From NCBI RefSeq assembly GCF_023208195.1, contig NZ_CP060034.1:1674001-1738000 (forward strand): a DNA stretch of 64,000 nucleotides. Direction: 5' to 3'. The stretch comes from Nocardioides sp. InS609-2 (GTDB lineage: Bacteria; Actinomycetota; Actinomycetes; Propionibacteriales; Nocardioidaceae). How positions within the stretch are numbered: the stretch's first letter is position 1; each line of letters starts with the position of its first letter. The notes under the pieces were generated by a model. It was not told the origin of the DNA. It saw nothing but the letters and a program-made list of their open reading frames with translations, and ran no database searches. Position numbers and translations under genes: made by a program. Below, piece after piece: positions 26,423-36,345 of this stretch.

Positions 26423-28828
26423 CTACAGCTTCTCGACGGGGGCGTATCGCAGCAGCAACCGCTTGACACCTTCGGAGCCGAAGTCGATCGAGGCGACGGA
26501 CTTCTCTGCCGCACCCTCCATCGAGACGACGGTGCCGAGCCCGAAGGAGTCGTGGAGCACCCGGTCACCGGGCTCGAGCGACGGGATCTCGCGGGCCGGT
26601 TTGGCCTTGGCCATGACGTCTGCGCGGGCGGCGGCGGAGGAGAAGTTGCGGCGTCCGGCGGCGGTCGGCTGGCCGAGCCGGGCCGGGCCGGTCGAGAGGT
26701 CGGGCCGGCCCCAGCTCGTCTGGGACGCCTCGGTGCGCCGCCAGTCGACGAGGTCGACCGGCATCTCGTCGAGGAAGCGCGAAGCCGGGTTGTGCGACGG
26801 CGCGCCCCAGGCAGAGCGCACTACCGCCCGGGAGAGGTAGAGCCGCTCCTGGGCGCGGGTGACGCCGACGTAGGCGAGGCGGCGCTCCTCCTCCAGCTCG
26901 GGCTGGTCGCCGAGCGAGCGCTGGTGCGGGAAGATGCCGTCCTCGAGGCCGGTCAGGAAGACCACCGGGAACTCCAGCCCCTTGGCGGTGTGCAGCGTCA
27001 TCAGCGTGACCACTCCGGAGTCGTCACCTTCGGGGGTGTCGGGGATCTGGTCGGTGTCGGCCACCAGGGCGACGCGCTCGAGGAAGTCGCCCAGGCCCGG
27101 CGCGACCGTGCCCGCGTCGACGTCGGCGGGGTCGGCGGACGGACCCGCCACCGGGTCGTCGGAGAACTCGCGGGCCACTGCGACGAGCTCGGCAAGGTTC
27201 TCGACCCGAGTGTGGTCCTGCGGGTCGTCGGAGGCCTCGAGCTCGACGAGGTAGCCGGACCGCTCCAGCACCGACTCGAGGATCACGTCGGCCCGCTCGT
27301 CGGCGGCCACCATCGACTGGAGCTCCTGGATCATCGCCACGAACGCCTCGATGTTCTTCAGCGACCGGGTGGCCACGCCGGGCGCCTCGCCGGCGCGCGT
27401 GAGCGCCTGCCAGAACGTGAGGCGGTCGCGCTCGGCGAGCGCCGCGACGCAGGCCTCGGCCCGGTCGCCGATGCCCCGTTTGGGAGTGTTGAGGATGCGG
27501 CGCAGCGAGATCTCGTCGTCGGGGTTGGCGAGCATCCGCAGGTAGGCGAGTGCGTCACGCACCTCGCGGCGCTCGTAGAAGCGCACGCCGCCGACCACCT
27601 TGTAGGGCTGGCCGGTGCGGATGAACACCTCCTCGAAGACTCGCGACTGGGCGTTGGTGCGGTAGAACACCGCGACGTCGGCCGGCCGGACACCGCCGTC
27701 GGCGAGGGTGTCGATCTCCTGGGAGACGAACCGGGCCTCGTCGTGCTCGTCGTCGGCGACGTAGCCGACGATCCGCTCCCCCGCCCCTGCCTCCGACCAC
27801 AGCCGCTTGGGCTTGCGGCCCGAGTTGTTGCCGATCACCGAGTTGGCGGCGTTGAGGATCGTCTGCGTCGAGCGGTAGTTCTGCTCGAGCAGGATCGAGC
27901 TCGCGTCGGGGAAGTCCTGCTCGAAGTCGAGGATGTTGCGGATGTTGGCGCCGCGGAACGCGTAGATCGACTGGTCGGCGTCACCCACCACCATCAGCTC
28001 GGCCGGCTCGATCCGCTCGCCACCCGCCTCGGTGAGCTCGGGGTTGTCGGCGCACAGCGCGTGGATCAGGGCGTACTGCGCGTGGTTGGTGTCCTGGTAC
28101 TCGTCGACGAGCACGTGCCTGAACCGGCGCCGGTAGGTCTCGCGCACCTCGGGGAACGTCTGGAAGAGATGCACGGTCAGCATGATGATGTCGTCGAAGT
28201 CGAGGGCGTTGGCCTCGCGCAGCCGCCGCTGATAGGCGGAGTACGCCGCGGCGTACGCCTCTTCGAAGTTGTTCTTGGTGTCCTTGGCTGCCTCGTCTGC
28301 GTCGCGCAGGTCGTTCTTGTGGTTGGACACCCAGTGCAGGACGGCGTTCGGCTGGTAGCGCTTGGGGTCGAGGTCGAGGTCACGCAGCACCAGCGTCATC
28401 AGCCGCTTGGAGTCGGCGGAGTCGTAGATCGAGAAGCTCGACTTGTAGCCGAACTTGTCGATCTCCTTGCGCAGGATGCGCACGCACGCCGAGTGGAACG
28501 TCGAGACCCACATGATGCGGGCGCGTTTGCCGACGAGGTCCTCGACGCGCTCCTTCATCTCGGCCGCGGCCTTGTTGGTGAAGGTGATGGCCAGGATCGA
28601 GCCCGGGTGGGCCTTGCGCTCGGTGATCAGCCAGGCGATGCGACGGGTGAGCACGCGGGTCTTGCCCGACCCCGCTCCGGCGACGACGAGCAGCGGCGCG
28701 CCCGCGTGTTGTACGGCGGCGCGCTGGGGCTCGTTGAGCCCGGCCAGGAGCTCCTCGCGGCTCGGCCCACGGCGGGTCGTGCGGGGCTCGGGCTGGAGGT
28801 GGTCGAAGCCGGGGAGGAGGTCGCTCAT
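26423..28828 (-). CDS. pcrA: ATP-dependent DNA helicase PcrA/UvrD (superfamily 1A)
   Basis: 801 residues, full length. Motif Q is L-N-E-P-Q-R-A-A-V, Walker A is V-A-G-A-G-S-G-K-T-R-V-L, motif II is V-D-E-Y-Q-D-T-N, and motif III is G-D-A-D-Q-S-I-Y-A-F-R-G-A. Motif IV is L-E-Q-N-Y-R-S-T and motifs V-VI are L-M-T-L-H-T-A-K-G-L-E-F and V-G-V-T-R-A-Q-E-R-L-Y-L. It unwinds DNA 3' to 5' in nucleotide excision repair and in clearing RecA or stalled polymerases. The C-terminus has the usual Tudor-like RNA polymerase-binding segment (L-E-P-G-D-R-V-L-H-D-S-F-G-L-G-T-V). It is a single gene. Confidence 0.97.
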   Translation of the reverse strand: MSDLLPGFDHLQPEPRTTRRGPSREELLAGLNEPQRAAVQHAGAPLLVVAGAGSGKTRVLTRRIAWLITERKAHPGSILAITFTNKAAAEMKERVEDLVGKRARIMWVSTFHSACVRILRKEIDKFGYKSSFSIYDSADSKRLMTLVLRDLDLDPKRYQPNAVLHWVSNHKNDLRDADEAAKDTKNNFEEAYAAAYSAYQRRLREANALDFDDIIMLTVHLFQTFPEVRETYRRRFRHVLVDEYQDTNHAQYALIHALCADNPELTEAGGERIEPAELMVVGDADQSIYAFRGANIRNILDFEQDFPDASSILLEQNYRSTQTILNAANSVIGNNSGRKPKRLWSEAGAGERIVGYVADDEHDEARFVSQEIDTLADGGVRPADVAVFYRTNAQSRVFEEVFIRTGQPYKVVGGVRFYERREVRDALAYLRMLANPDDEISLRRILNTPKRGIGDRAEACVAALAERDRLTFWQALTRAGEAPGVATRSLKNIEAFVAMIQELQSMVAADERADVILESVLERSGYLVELEASDDPQDHTRVENLAELVAVAREFSDDPVAGPSADPADVDAGTVAPGLGDFLERVALVADTDQIPDTPEGDDSGVVTLMTLHTAKGLEFPVVFLTGLEDGIFPHQRSLGDQPELEEERRLAYVGVTRAQERLYLSRAVVRSAWGAPSHNPASRFLDEMPVDLVDWRRTEASQTSWGRPDLSTGPARLGQPTAAGRRNFSSAAARADVMAKAKPAREIPSLEPGDRVLHDSFGLGTVVSMEGAAEKSVASIDFGSEGVKRLLLRYAPVEKL

Positions 28829-28969
28829 GTCGGTGCCAACCCTACGTGCCGGCGCCGACGCTCCTTCGCCTCGCTCGGGTTCTCCACAGGCGGCCGGCGG
28901 CGGGTTCCCCCGGAACGATGCGTTCGTTAATCTCGGGGGCGACGTATTACTCGGGAAAGGACACGTCGC

Positions 28970-29503
28970 ATGCGTAATCGGGGGATGCTCATCGCTCTGC
29001 TCCTCGCCGGCCTGACGTTGTTCGCCGGTTGCTCCGAGGACGATCCCGTCCCGAAGATGCCGAAGACGTCGGCGGCAGCGCCGACTCCGTCGCCCACGGC
29101 TTCACCGACTCCGCAGTCGGAGGCGGAGGAGGCGGAAGCGCTGATCAGGCAGTGGGCGGAGCTCAACGTCCAGATGCAGGCGACCGGCGAGACGAGTGCC
29201 TACGAGGCGATTACCGCGGACGAGTGTGAGACGTGTCGGCGCTTGGTCCGCATGGTCGGCAAGCTTTACGCGGGGGGTGGGCAGGTAGATCTCCAGGCCC
29301 AGCGCGTGGTCTCTGTGCGCAAGTCGCCGCGCATCAAGGGTAGCGGCGTCTACGAGGCCAAGGTCGATCTCGAACCGAGTCGGGTTCGGCAGTCTCCAGA
29401 AGACGACTGGAAGGAGTACAGCGGAGGCCGAGTCACCTACGACATTGACGTCGTCCGCGAGCACGAGGCTCTGGTCATCCGAGAAATAGTGGTGATCCCA
29501 TGA
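28970..29503 (+). CDS. Lipoprotein, DUF6318-like
   Basis: 177 residues. The signal L-I-A-L-L-L-A-G-L-T-L-F-A-G-C ends in lipobox F-A-G-C. A Pro/Ser/Thr linker (A-A-A-P-T-P-S-P-T-A-S-P-T-P) leads to a domain with a C-E-T-C pair and an NTF2-like pattern (A-L-I-R-Q-W-A-E-L-N-V). This resembles the DUF6318 lipoproteins of actinobacteria. TAATCT about 35 bases upstream is a plausible -10 and GGAAAGGA a good Shine-Dalgarno. The stop overlaps the next gene (ATGA). The pair is probably one operon acting at the cell surface. Confidence 0.75.
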   Translation: MRNRGMLIALLLAGLTLFAGCSEDDPVPKMPKTSAAAPTPSPTASPTPQSEAEEAEALIRQWAELNVQMQATGETSAYEAITADECETCRRLVRMVGKLYAGGGQVDLQAQRVVSVRKSPRIKGSGVYEAKVDLEPSRVRQSPEDDWKEYSGGRVTYDIDVVREHEALVIREIVVIP

Positions 29504-30336
29504 TCGCCCGGTTCGTGGCACTTGTGGCAACGCTCACGGCGGTCGTCGTCACGCCCTGGCCGGTCGCCTACGCCGGCGATGGAACCTGCCAAACGGACGC
29601 TGGATGGGATGTTGCACAGACTGTCTGCATCGTTTCCGCCGAAGGCTGGCAGGACATGCAGAACACGGCCGCCGTCCAGAGCTACCAGTACGACCTCGAG
29701 CGAGCCTGCGGTTCCGAGAACGTCGGTGACATCTGCTCCAATCCCAAGAACTGCGACACGGACCCACCCCTCGGTCTCTACAACATCTATCGGGCCGACG
29801 CCGGCAGGGACAACTGGACCCTCGTCGCCACGGTCTGCCTCGACCCCAAGGACGGCGACAAGGGTCCCGGGCCGAAAGAAGTCGCCGCCGAGTTCAAGAG
29901 GCTCACGTGGCCGCAGGCAACCCTGGTGATCCAGCCACCCGAGGGCGAGACGCTCGTCAACTTCGACACGATCTTCTACACGACGAGCACCCAGCCGGTC
30001 TCACAGTCGGTCCAGCTCCTGGGGTCACGAGTAGAGATTCTGGCGACACCGTCGGAGTACACGTGGCACTGGGACCAGGCCAAGTACGCCACCGTTGCTG
30101 CCGACGCCGAGCCCTTCGTGACCAGCGACCACGGTGCGCCGTACCCCCACCAGACGATCACGTGGCAGTACATCGATGCGCACCAAACGGTTCACCCGAG
30201 CATCGACATCACGTACTCGGGCCGGTACCGCATCAACGGCAGGCGCTGGAAGGACCTGCCCGTGACGCACACGGTGATCGGGACGCCCGACCAGGAGCTC
30301 GACGTGCTGGAGGCCAAGCCCACCCTGGTGAACTGA
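29500..30336 (+). CDS. Secreted protein of unknown function (possible PKD-like domain)
   Basis: 278 residues. The N-terminal signal peptide ends near V-A-Y-A-G-D. The mature N-terminal third is cysteine-rich (G-T-C-Q-T, T-V-C-I-V, R-A-C-G-S, D-I-C-S-N, N-C-D-T and T-V-C-L-D), suggesting several disulfides. The C-terminal part is beta-rich, with F-Y-T-T-S-T-Q-P and Y-T-W-H-W-D-Q, like the Ig-like or PKD-like modules found after DUF6318 lipoproteins. GC is a little lower than in neighbours. It overlaps the lipoprotein gene by four bases. Confidence 0.75.
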   Translation: MIARFVALVATLTAVVVTPWPVAYAGDGTCQTDAGWDVAQTVCIVSAEGWQDMQNTAAVQSYQYDLERACGSENVGDICSNPKNCDTDPPLGLYNIYRADAGRDNWTLVATVCLDPKDGDKGPGPKEVAAEFKRLTWPQATLVIQPPEGETLVNFDTIFYTTSTQPVSQSVQLLGSRVEILATPSEYTWHWDQAKYATVAADAEPFVTSDHGAPYPHQTITWQYIDAHQTVHPSIDITYSGRYRINGRRWKDLPVTHTVIGTPDQELDVLEAKPTLVN

Positions 30337-30349
30337 CCACTGGCGCCAA

Positions 30350-30706
30350 TCAGGTGTGTGCGGGAGACCAGAAGACAGCGACACCGATGTTGACCACGGT
30401 CAGCGCCAGCAGGCCGAGGTAGAGACCGTTCGGGATGCTGGGCTTGCGGGTGTTGGCCATCACCAGCACCAGGATGACCAGGCCGATCGCGAACTTCACG
30501 CCGATCTTGGCGTGGTTGACCTCGCCGTCGCCCGCCTCGAGCACGCCGACGAGCAGCAGACCGGCGAGGAACGCCGTACCGGCACCGTCGCGCATTGCGG
30601 CGTTGACCGTCTTCTGTGGCTCGCGGGCCTGGACCACGAGCCCGCCGAACAGCGCCGCGAAGCCGAGGATGTGGATCAGCAGGAGCACGAGGCGCAGGGT
30701 TTCCAT
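30350..30706 (-). CDS. Four-helix membrane protein of unknown function
   Basis: 118 residues with four hydrophobic helices (L-R-L-V-L-L-L-I-H-I-L-G-F-A-A-L-F-G-G-L, F-L-A-G-L-L-L-V-G-V-L-E-A-G, G-V-K-F-A-I-G-L-V-I-L-V-L-V and L-L-A-L-T-V-V-N-I-G-V-A-V-F-W). A histidine in helix 1 and the spacing resemble small CopD/DUF2214-like membrane proteins, but this is not a firm assignment. The ATG has TAGGCT (minus strand 30713-30718) at six bases and no Shine-Dalgarno. Confidence 0.75.
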   Translation of the reverse strand: METLRLVLLLIHILGFAALFGGLVVQAREPQKTVNAAMRDGAGTAFLAGLLLVGVLEAGDGEVNHAKIGVKFAIGLVILVLVMANTRKPSIPNGLYLGLLALTVVNIGVAVFWSPAHT

Positions 30707-30739
30707 GGCAGGAGCCTAGTGACGCGCGCTCCACCTGGC

Positions 30740-31140
30740 TCAACCGAAGAGATCCCGATGGGTGCGGATCCACGTGATCTCAGCGGACCGGCGCTCCACG
30801 CTGCCGTCGGCGACCCACGTGCGTTGCGGTCACGGCGTCGACGACATCGAACGTCGGGAAGTCGCCGTACGCACGGAGGAACACCTGGACCCGCTCCCGG
30901 CGATCAGGGACGTCCGGGAAGTGATGCCACGCGAGAGCGAGGGCATCGCTGCGCAAGGGAACGAACCAGTGCAGTGCGTAGGCGGCGTCGTCCAGGCGCG
31001 GAGCCGGGTGGAGGTAGTCCCAGTCGATCGGTGCCACGGCCGAGTTGTCGTGCCAGATGAAGTTCCACGGTCCGGGGTCGCCCTGACAGCAGACCACCTC
31101 CTCGCCGGCCACCGCGGAGATACGCGTCCCGGCCGGCGCA
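30740..31140 (-). pseudogene. Remnant of an aminoglycoside phosphotransferase (APH)-family kinase gene
   Basis: Only the C-terminal third survives. Recognisable parts are V-V-C-C-Q-G-D-P-G-P-W-N-F-I-W for the catalytic loop, A-P-I-D-W-D-Y-L-H-P for the metal site and D-A-A-Y-A-L-H-W-F-V-P-L. The final part, W-V-A-D-G-S-V-E-R-R, then A-E-I-T-W-I-R-T-H-R-D-L-F-G and a stop at 30740, is in a different frame. A frameshift, perhaps with a deletion, therefore lies near 30815-30825. The missing N-terminal two thirds are replaced by the end of the DUF222 repeat unit. The gene cannot make a kinase. Confidence 0.75.
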
Positions 31141-31149
31141 GGCCGGTGT

Positions 31150-31176
31150 CCCCGCCCGTGGTCGTGCTGGGCGGGG
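31150..31176 (-). terminator. Hairpin after DUF222/HNH copy 2
   Basis: Perfect eight-base arms CCCCGCCC / GGGCGGGG with an 11-base loop, 15 bases past the stop. It is the counterpart of the hairpin after copy 1. Sequence similarity between the copies ends just beyond it. Confidence 0.55.
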
Positions 31177-31191
31177 TGTGGGGCTTGGTGG

Positions 31192-32462
31192 TCAACCGGG
31201 ATCGGTGCCCGCGGGGCCGCGGACGAAGGTGTGGCCATGCGGGCTGGTCCAGGTGTACGTCGCGGGGCCGGTGCGCCGGTAGGACCAGGCGGAGTGGGTC
31301 TTCAGGCGGTGGTGTCGCCGACAGAGCGCGGCGAGGTTATGGGTGGAGGTCTCGCCGGCTTGCTCCCATGGGACGATGTGGTCGAGGTCGCAGGCCCGGG
31401 AAGTCTTGGTGCACCACGGGAAGACACAGGTCTGGTCGCGCAGGATCACCTGCTCTCGAAGCCGGGCCGAGGGGTGGTAGCCGGCACAGACGATGTGCTC
31501 GTTGAGATCGAGGACCGGCTTCACCGTCACCTCGGTGCGGGACTGAGTGCACCACTGGTAGATCTGGTCGACGGTGGCGAGGTTGCCGCGCTCGAGCCGG
31601 GCGACCGGGTCGTCCTCGGTGAGGTGGACATGGAGGACGACTTGCCGAGCCGCAGTGGAGGCTTGGTTTCGAGACGGTTGCTGCGCAACCTCACCAACCA
31701 ACGGCAGGGCGAGCTGGGACCGTGCCATCTCCCCGACCGCCGAGGCCCGGCGGGCATCGAGCGACTCCTCAGACCCGAGGCTCTTCAAGACGTCTGCACC
31801 GTGGGTGACGGCGGCGCCGAAGTCGAGGGCGTCGGCCAGATCCAGCTCGGCGGTCACCCGCATGGTGCCGGCGAACGAGACTTGCTCCTCCTCGATCGTC
31901 ACATGTCGACCATCCGCGGCCCGGGCTGCTTCCAGAGCGGCGCGGGTGGGGTCGAACCGGGCGATCGCCGCATCCACCAACCGGTCCACCGCCGAGGTCG
32001 AGGTGCGGTGCGCGAACGGGGCGAGCTGCGCGTCGACGTACGACGCTGCTTCACGAGAGAGCCCGGCGTGGATGGTGGTCTCGGCGATCCGCCTGGCCCG
32101 CCAGGCGGGCAGGTCACCGGACTGGACGCGTCGCCACAACCTGGGTAGCCGGTGCCGCAGCTCGATCGCCTGACCGATCAGGTGCTTCGCCGACACCGTG
32201 GAAATGCCGAGCACGGCACCGAACTCGGCGATGCAGAACTCCGCCACCAACAGCGCCCAGCGACCGGCTCCTCATGCTCCGAACCACCAGGCAGCAAGAA
32301 CGCGGCCGCATCAAGCACCGAGGAAGCCGGGTGCAGGTCGGCCCACTCGCACGCCGCGACCAGGAGGTTGGCTTCCTCGCGATCGGCCGCAGCGCGGCTT
32401 GAGCGCGCGAACGCCAGCACCGCGGACGCGGTGTCGGGAAGCTCGCTCGTCGTGATCGCCAT
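31192..32462 (-). pseudogene. DUF222/HNH endonuclease copy 2, frameshifted near the N-terminus
   Basis: The N-terminal part starts at ATG 32462 (M-A-I-T-T-S-E-L-P-D-T-A-S-A-V-L-A-F-A-R) and runs to H-E-E-P-V-A-G. The rest (L-L-V-A-E-F-C-I-A-E-F-G-A-V-L-G) is in another frame. One missing base at about 32255-32259, in a G run, explains the break; repaired, the protein would be about 424 residues. Downstream of the break all DUF222 and HNH residues are intact (C-V-F-P-W-C, D-H-I-V-P-W, R-R-H-H-R-L-K-T-H). A TTG at 32250 could in principle restart translation. It is about 85-90% identical to copy 1, in opposite orientation. Confidence 0.75.
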
Positions 32463-32656
32463 ACGAGAACTCAATCAGGGACCACCGACATTTCTGGCCC
32501 GGATCACGCCCGATAGGCCACCTTGTGGACAACTGGTCGAGCACTTTTCATGCGCCTTCCGACGGTGTGTCTGTCGCCCCTCCCCGCACGGAGGAGCCAA
32601 GACGGCGGCCCGGCCGAGATCAGCAGCTCGTGGAGCACGCCGCTAGTCTCGGCGCC

Positions 32657-33625
32657 ATGGTGTTGTCCTCCGCTCAAGACTCGATGCCGGTGATCGAGAC
32701 CAGCGGATTGACCAAGGACTACGGCCAGGTCCTCGCGCTCGACTCCCTCGATGTCGTCGTCGGACAGGGCGTCACCGGTCTGGTCGGGGCCAACGGCGCC
32801 GGCAAGTCGACGCTCATCAAGATCCTGCTGGGCCTCCTCGACCCGACCGGCGGCACGGCGCGGGTGCTCGGCCACGACATCGCAGCCGAGGGAGCGGCGA
32901 TCCGGGCCCGGGTCGGCTACATGCCCGAGCACGAGTGCCTGCCTCCCGACGTGAGTGCGAGTGACTTCGTGGTGCACATGGCGCAGATGTCGGGGCTGCC
33001 GCACGCAGCGGCGCGCGAGCGGGCGGCCGACGTACTCCGTCATGTCGGGCTGGCAGAGGAGCGCTACCGGCCGATGGGCGGCTACTCCACCGGCATGAAG
33101 CAGCGTGCCAAGCTCGCGCAGGCCCTCGCCCACGACCCGCAGCTCGTCCTGCTCGACGAACCCACCAACGGCCTCGACCCGGCCGCGCGCGACGACATGC
33201 TCGAGCTCGTCCGTCGCATCGGGCACGACTTCGGCATCGCGGTGCTCGTCACCTCCCACCTGCTGGGCGAGCTCGAGCGGGTCAGCGAGCACGTCGTCGT
33301 ACTCGACGGCGGCCGGCTGCTGCGATCGTCGGCCACCAGCGAGTTCCTCGACAACACCGGCACGCTGCTGGTCGAGGTGCTGGGCGGCGCGACCGAGCGC
33401 GACCGACTCGGCAAGGCCTTGTACGACGCGGGGTTCGCGTGCCAGCCGCGCGGCAACGTGGTCGCGGTCGACCCGCCGGCGGCCGACGAGAACCGCAACG
33501 TGCTCGACACGATCCGCGACACCGCGGTCGACCTCGGCCTCGGACTGGTGCGCATCCAGCCCGACCACCGCCGCATCGAGGACATCTTCCGGGAGGAGGT
33601 GGCCGGTGCCGTCCAGCCCCACTGA
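32657..33625 (+). CDS. ABC transporter ATP-binding protein
   Basis: 322 residues. Walker A G-A-N-G-A-G-K-S-T is at 44-52, signature Y-S-T-G-M-K-Q-R at 143-150, Walker B L-V-L-L-D-E-P-T at 163-170 and the switch histidine at 201. All ATPase residues are present. A C-terminal 110-residue extension follows, as in CcmA/NatA-type exporters. It is the first gene of a four-gene operon; the next (permease) start overlaps it by 20 bases. The ATG at 32657 has TAGTCT at 32644-32649 with a seven-base gap. Substrate unknown. Confidence 0.9.
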   Translation: MVLSSAQDSMPVIETSGLTKDYGQVLALDSLDVVVGQGVTGLVGANGAGKSTLIKILLGLLDPTGGTARVLGHDIAAEGAAIRARVGYMPEHECLPPDVSASDFVVHMAQMSGLPHAAARERAADVLRHVGLAEERYRPMGGYSTGMKQRAKLAQALAHDPQLVLLDEPTNGLDPAARDDMLELVRRIGHDFGIAVLVTSHLLGELERVSEHVVVLDGGRLLRSSATSEFLDNTGTLLVEVLGGATERDRLGKALYDAGFACQPRGNVVAVDPPAADENRNVLDTIRDTAVDLGLGLVRIQPDHRRIEDIFREEVAGAVQPH

Positions 33626-34504
33626 ACCCACCGGCAGGCCCTCCGGTGTCATCCACGACATCGGCTACCGGCCCTACTCCGGCCCGCGCGGAGGCCACGG
33701 CGCGATCGCGTGGTCGCTCTACGTCACCGGCCTGCGCAACGTCTTCGGGCTCGGCCGCTCGGGCAGGTCCAAGATCCTGCCGTTCGCCCTGCTCGCGCTG
33801 AACCTCCTGCCCGCTGTCATCATCGTCGGCGTCGCCACGTTCATCGGCCTGAACTCCCTCCCCCTGGCCTATCCCGAGTACGCCGCCACCACCACGATCC
33901 TGCTCGGCACGTTCGCCGCGGCGCAGGGTCCGATCCTCTTCAGCCGCGACCTCCGGCACGGCACGATCTCCCTGTATCTCGCACGACCGCTCTCCGCCAC
34001 GGCGTACGCGCTGGCCCGCTGGGGAGCGCTGGTCACCGGCATCTTCCTGTTCGTGATGGCGCCGATCGTCGTGATGTACGCCGGCGCGTTGCTGGCGTCG
34101 ATGGACGCCGGTGAGCAGACCCGCGACTTCCTCGCCGCGACGCTGGTGACGGTGCTGCTGGCCGGGATGCTCGCGAGCGTGTCTGGCCTGTTCAGCGCGA
34201 TCGCGCTTCGTCGTGGCTTCGCGATCGTCGGCACGATCGGCACGATCCTGTTCGGCTACGGCGTGGTCGCGGTCATCCAGGGCATCTCGTTCGACCAGGA
34301 CCAGAAGCGGGTCGGCGAGATTGCCGGGCTCTTCCACCCGATGACCCTCTACGCCGGCGACGTCGCCGTACTCACCGACGCCGACACCGCCATCACTCCC
34401 CCGACCGGCACCGGCATGGAAGCGCTGTACGTCGTCGTCTCCCTGCTGCTGGCGCTCGGCGGGCTCGGCCTGCTGCTCTGGCGCTACCGAAGGCTGGCGA
34501 CGCG

Positions 34505-34508
<4 letters not shown>
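33606..34508 (+). CDS. ABC-2-type transporter permease
   Basis: 300 residues with six hydrophobic helices, following a soluble N-terminus containing I-H-D-I-G-Y-R-P-Y-S-G-P-R. That motif marks the ABC-2 permeases paired with CcmA-type ATPases. A conserved cytoplasmic segment, S-R-D-L-R-H-G-T-I-S-L-Y-L-A-R-P-L, is present. The start is GTG 33606 inside the end of the ATPase gene; the stop overlaps the next gene (ATGA). It forms a transporter with the preceding ATPase. Confidence 0.88.
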
Positions 34509-35419
<911 letters not shown>

Positions 35420-35429
35420 CGGAGCAACT

Positions 35430-36143
35430 ATGAACGCCACGATCCTGCGGCTGTCCGCGCAGGCCCTCTTCGGGCGTCGGCGCGGGCTGATGATGCTGGT
35501 CATCCCGCTGATCCTGCTGGTGCTGACCCTCGTCGTACGCCTGCTCACCGAGCCCGGCACCGCCTACACCGAGATCGTCGGCGAGCTCGGCCGCGACCTC
35601 GCGCTGCCGCTGGTCGCGCTGCTCGCCGCCACGGCCGTGCTCGGCCCCGAGATCGATGACGGCTCGATCGTCTACCTGCTCGCGAAGCCCGTGAACCGCT
35701 ACTCCGTCGCCGTCAGCAAGTACGTCGTCGCACTGGTCGCCGCGCTCGGCTTCGGCGCCCTGCCGGTGCTGCTGGCCGGGCTGGTCAACGACTCCGGCAA
35801 CCCGGGCATGTCGTTCGCGATGCTGGCCGGCGCCGTCGTGGCGGCGTTCACCTACTCCGGGCTGTTCCTGGCGCTGTGTGCCTTCACCCGGCACGCCGTG
35901 GTGGCCGGGCTGCTGTTCGTCTTCCTGTGGGAGGGCACCATCGGCAACCTGCTCGACGGGGTGCGCTGGCTGAGCGTCAGCGCGTGGGCGCGCGACATCG
36001 CGGCTGCCCTGTCGGACAGCATCGACGAAGCCGCGCCTGTCGGCACGACGTACGCGCTGGTCGCGGCGATCCTCGTGGCCGCCGGCGGGATCGCCTTCGC
36101 CGGTTGGCGACTCTCGACGTTCTCGCTGACCGGGGAGACGTGA
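35430..36143 (+). CDS. ABC-2-type transporter permease (second system)
   Basis: 237 residues with six helices (L-M-M-L-V-I-P-L-I-L-L-V-L-T-L-V, L-P-L-V-A-L-L-A-A-T-A-V-L and later segments). The motif G-P-E-I-D-D-G-S-I-V-Y-L-L-A-K-P is the counterpart of the R-D-L-R-H-G-T-I-S-L-Y-L-A-R-P segment in the first permease. ATG 35430 follows GGAGC, 10 bases after the ATPase stop. It is the last gene of the operon; a hairpin follows at 36201. Confidence 0.88.
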   Translation: MNATILRLSAQALFGRRRGLMMLVIPLILLVLTLVVRLLTEPGTAYTEIVGELGRDLALPLVALLAATAVLGPEIDDGSIVYLLAKPVNRYSVAVSKYVVALVAALGFGALPVLLAGLVNDSGNPGMSFAMLAGAVVAAFTYSGLFLALCAFTRHAVVAGLLFVFLWEGTIGNLLDGVRWLSVSAWARDIAAALSDSIDEAAPVGTTYALVAAILVAAGGIAFAGWRLSTFSLTGET

Positions 36144-36200
36144 GCGGCACTACCTGAATTTGACGGTGCCAACTGAACAGCCCATGGCACCGCACGATTG

Positions 36201-36223
36201 TCCGCCGCGGCCTAAGCGGCGGA
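36201..36223 (+). terminator. Hairpin after the ABC operon
   Basis: Perfect eight-base arms TCCGCCGC / GCGGCGGA with a seven-base loop, 57 bases after the last permease. The rest of 36144-36345 contains no intact gene. On the minus strand, 36243-36337 reads as a short C-terminal-like fragment ending in a stop. Confidence 0.5.
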
Positions 36224-36345
36224 AAGACGCGGGCGCAGAAGATCAGCGCATCCCGAGCCTCGTCGCGATCCTCTCGCGCGTCTTGGCCATGACCGAGCCG
36301 TAGTGCGAACCGCCGACGTGGCCGCGTGGGCGCCGCTACCCGCGT

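Noticed and set aside
28970..30336. Type VII secretion components
   Set aside because: The pair has a lipoprotein and a Sec signal; no WXG100, EccC or related motif is present.
30780..31238. Intact 152-residue phosphotransferase gene
   Set aside because: Its first 50 residues are read from the end of the DUF222 repeat unit and its true C-terminus is in another frame.
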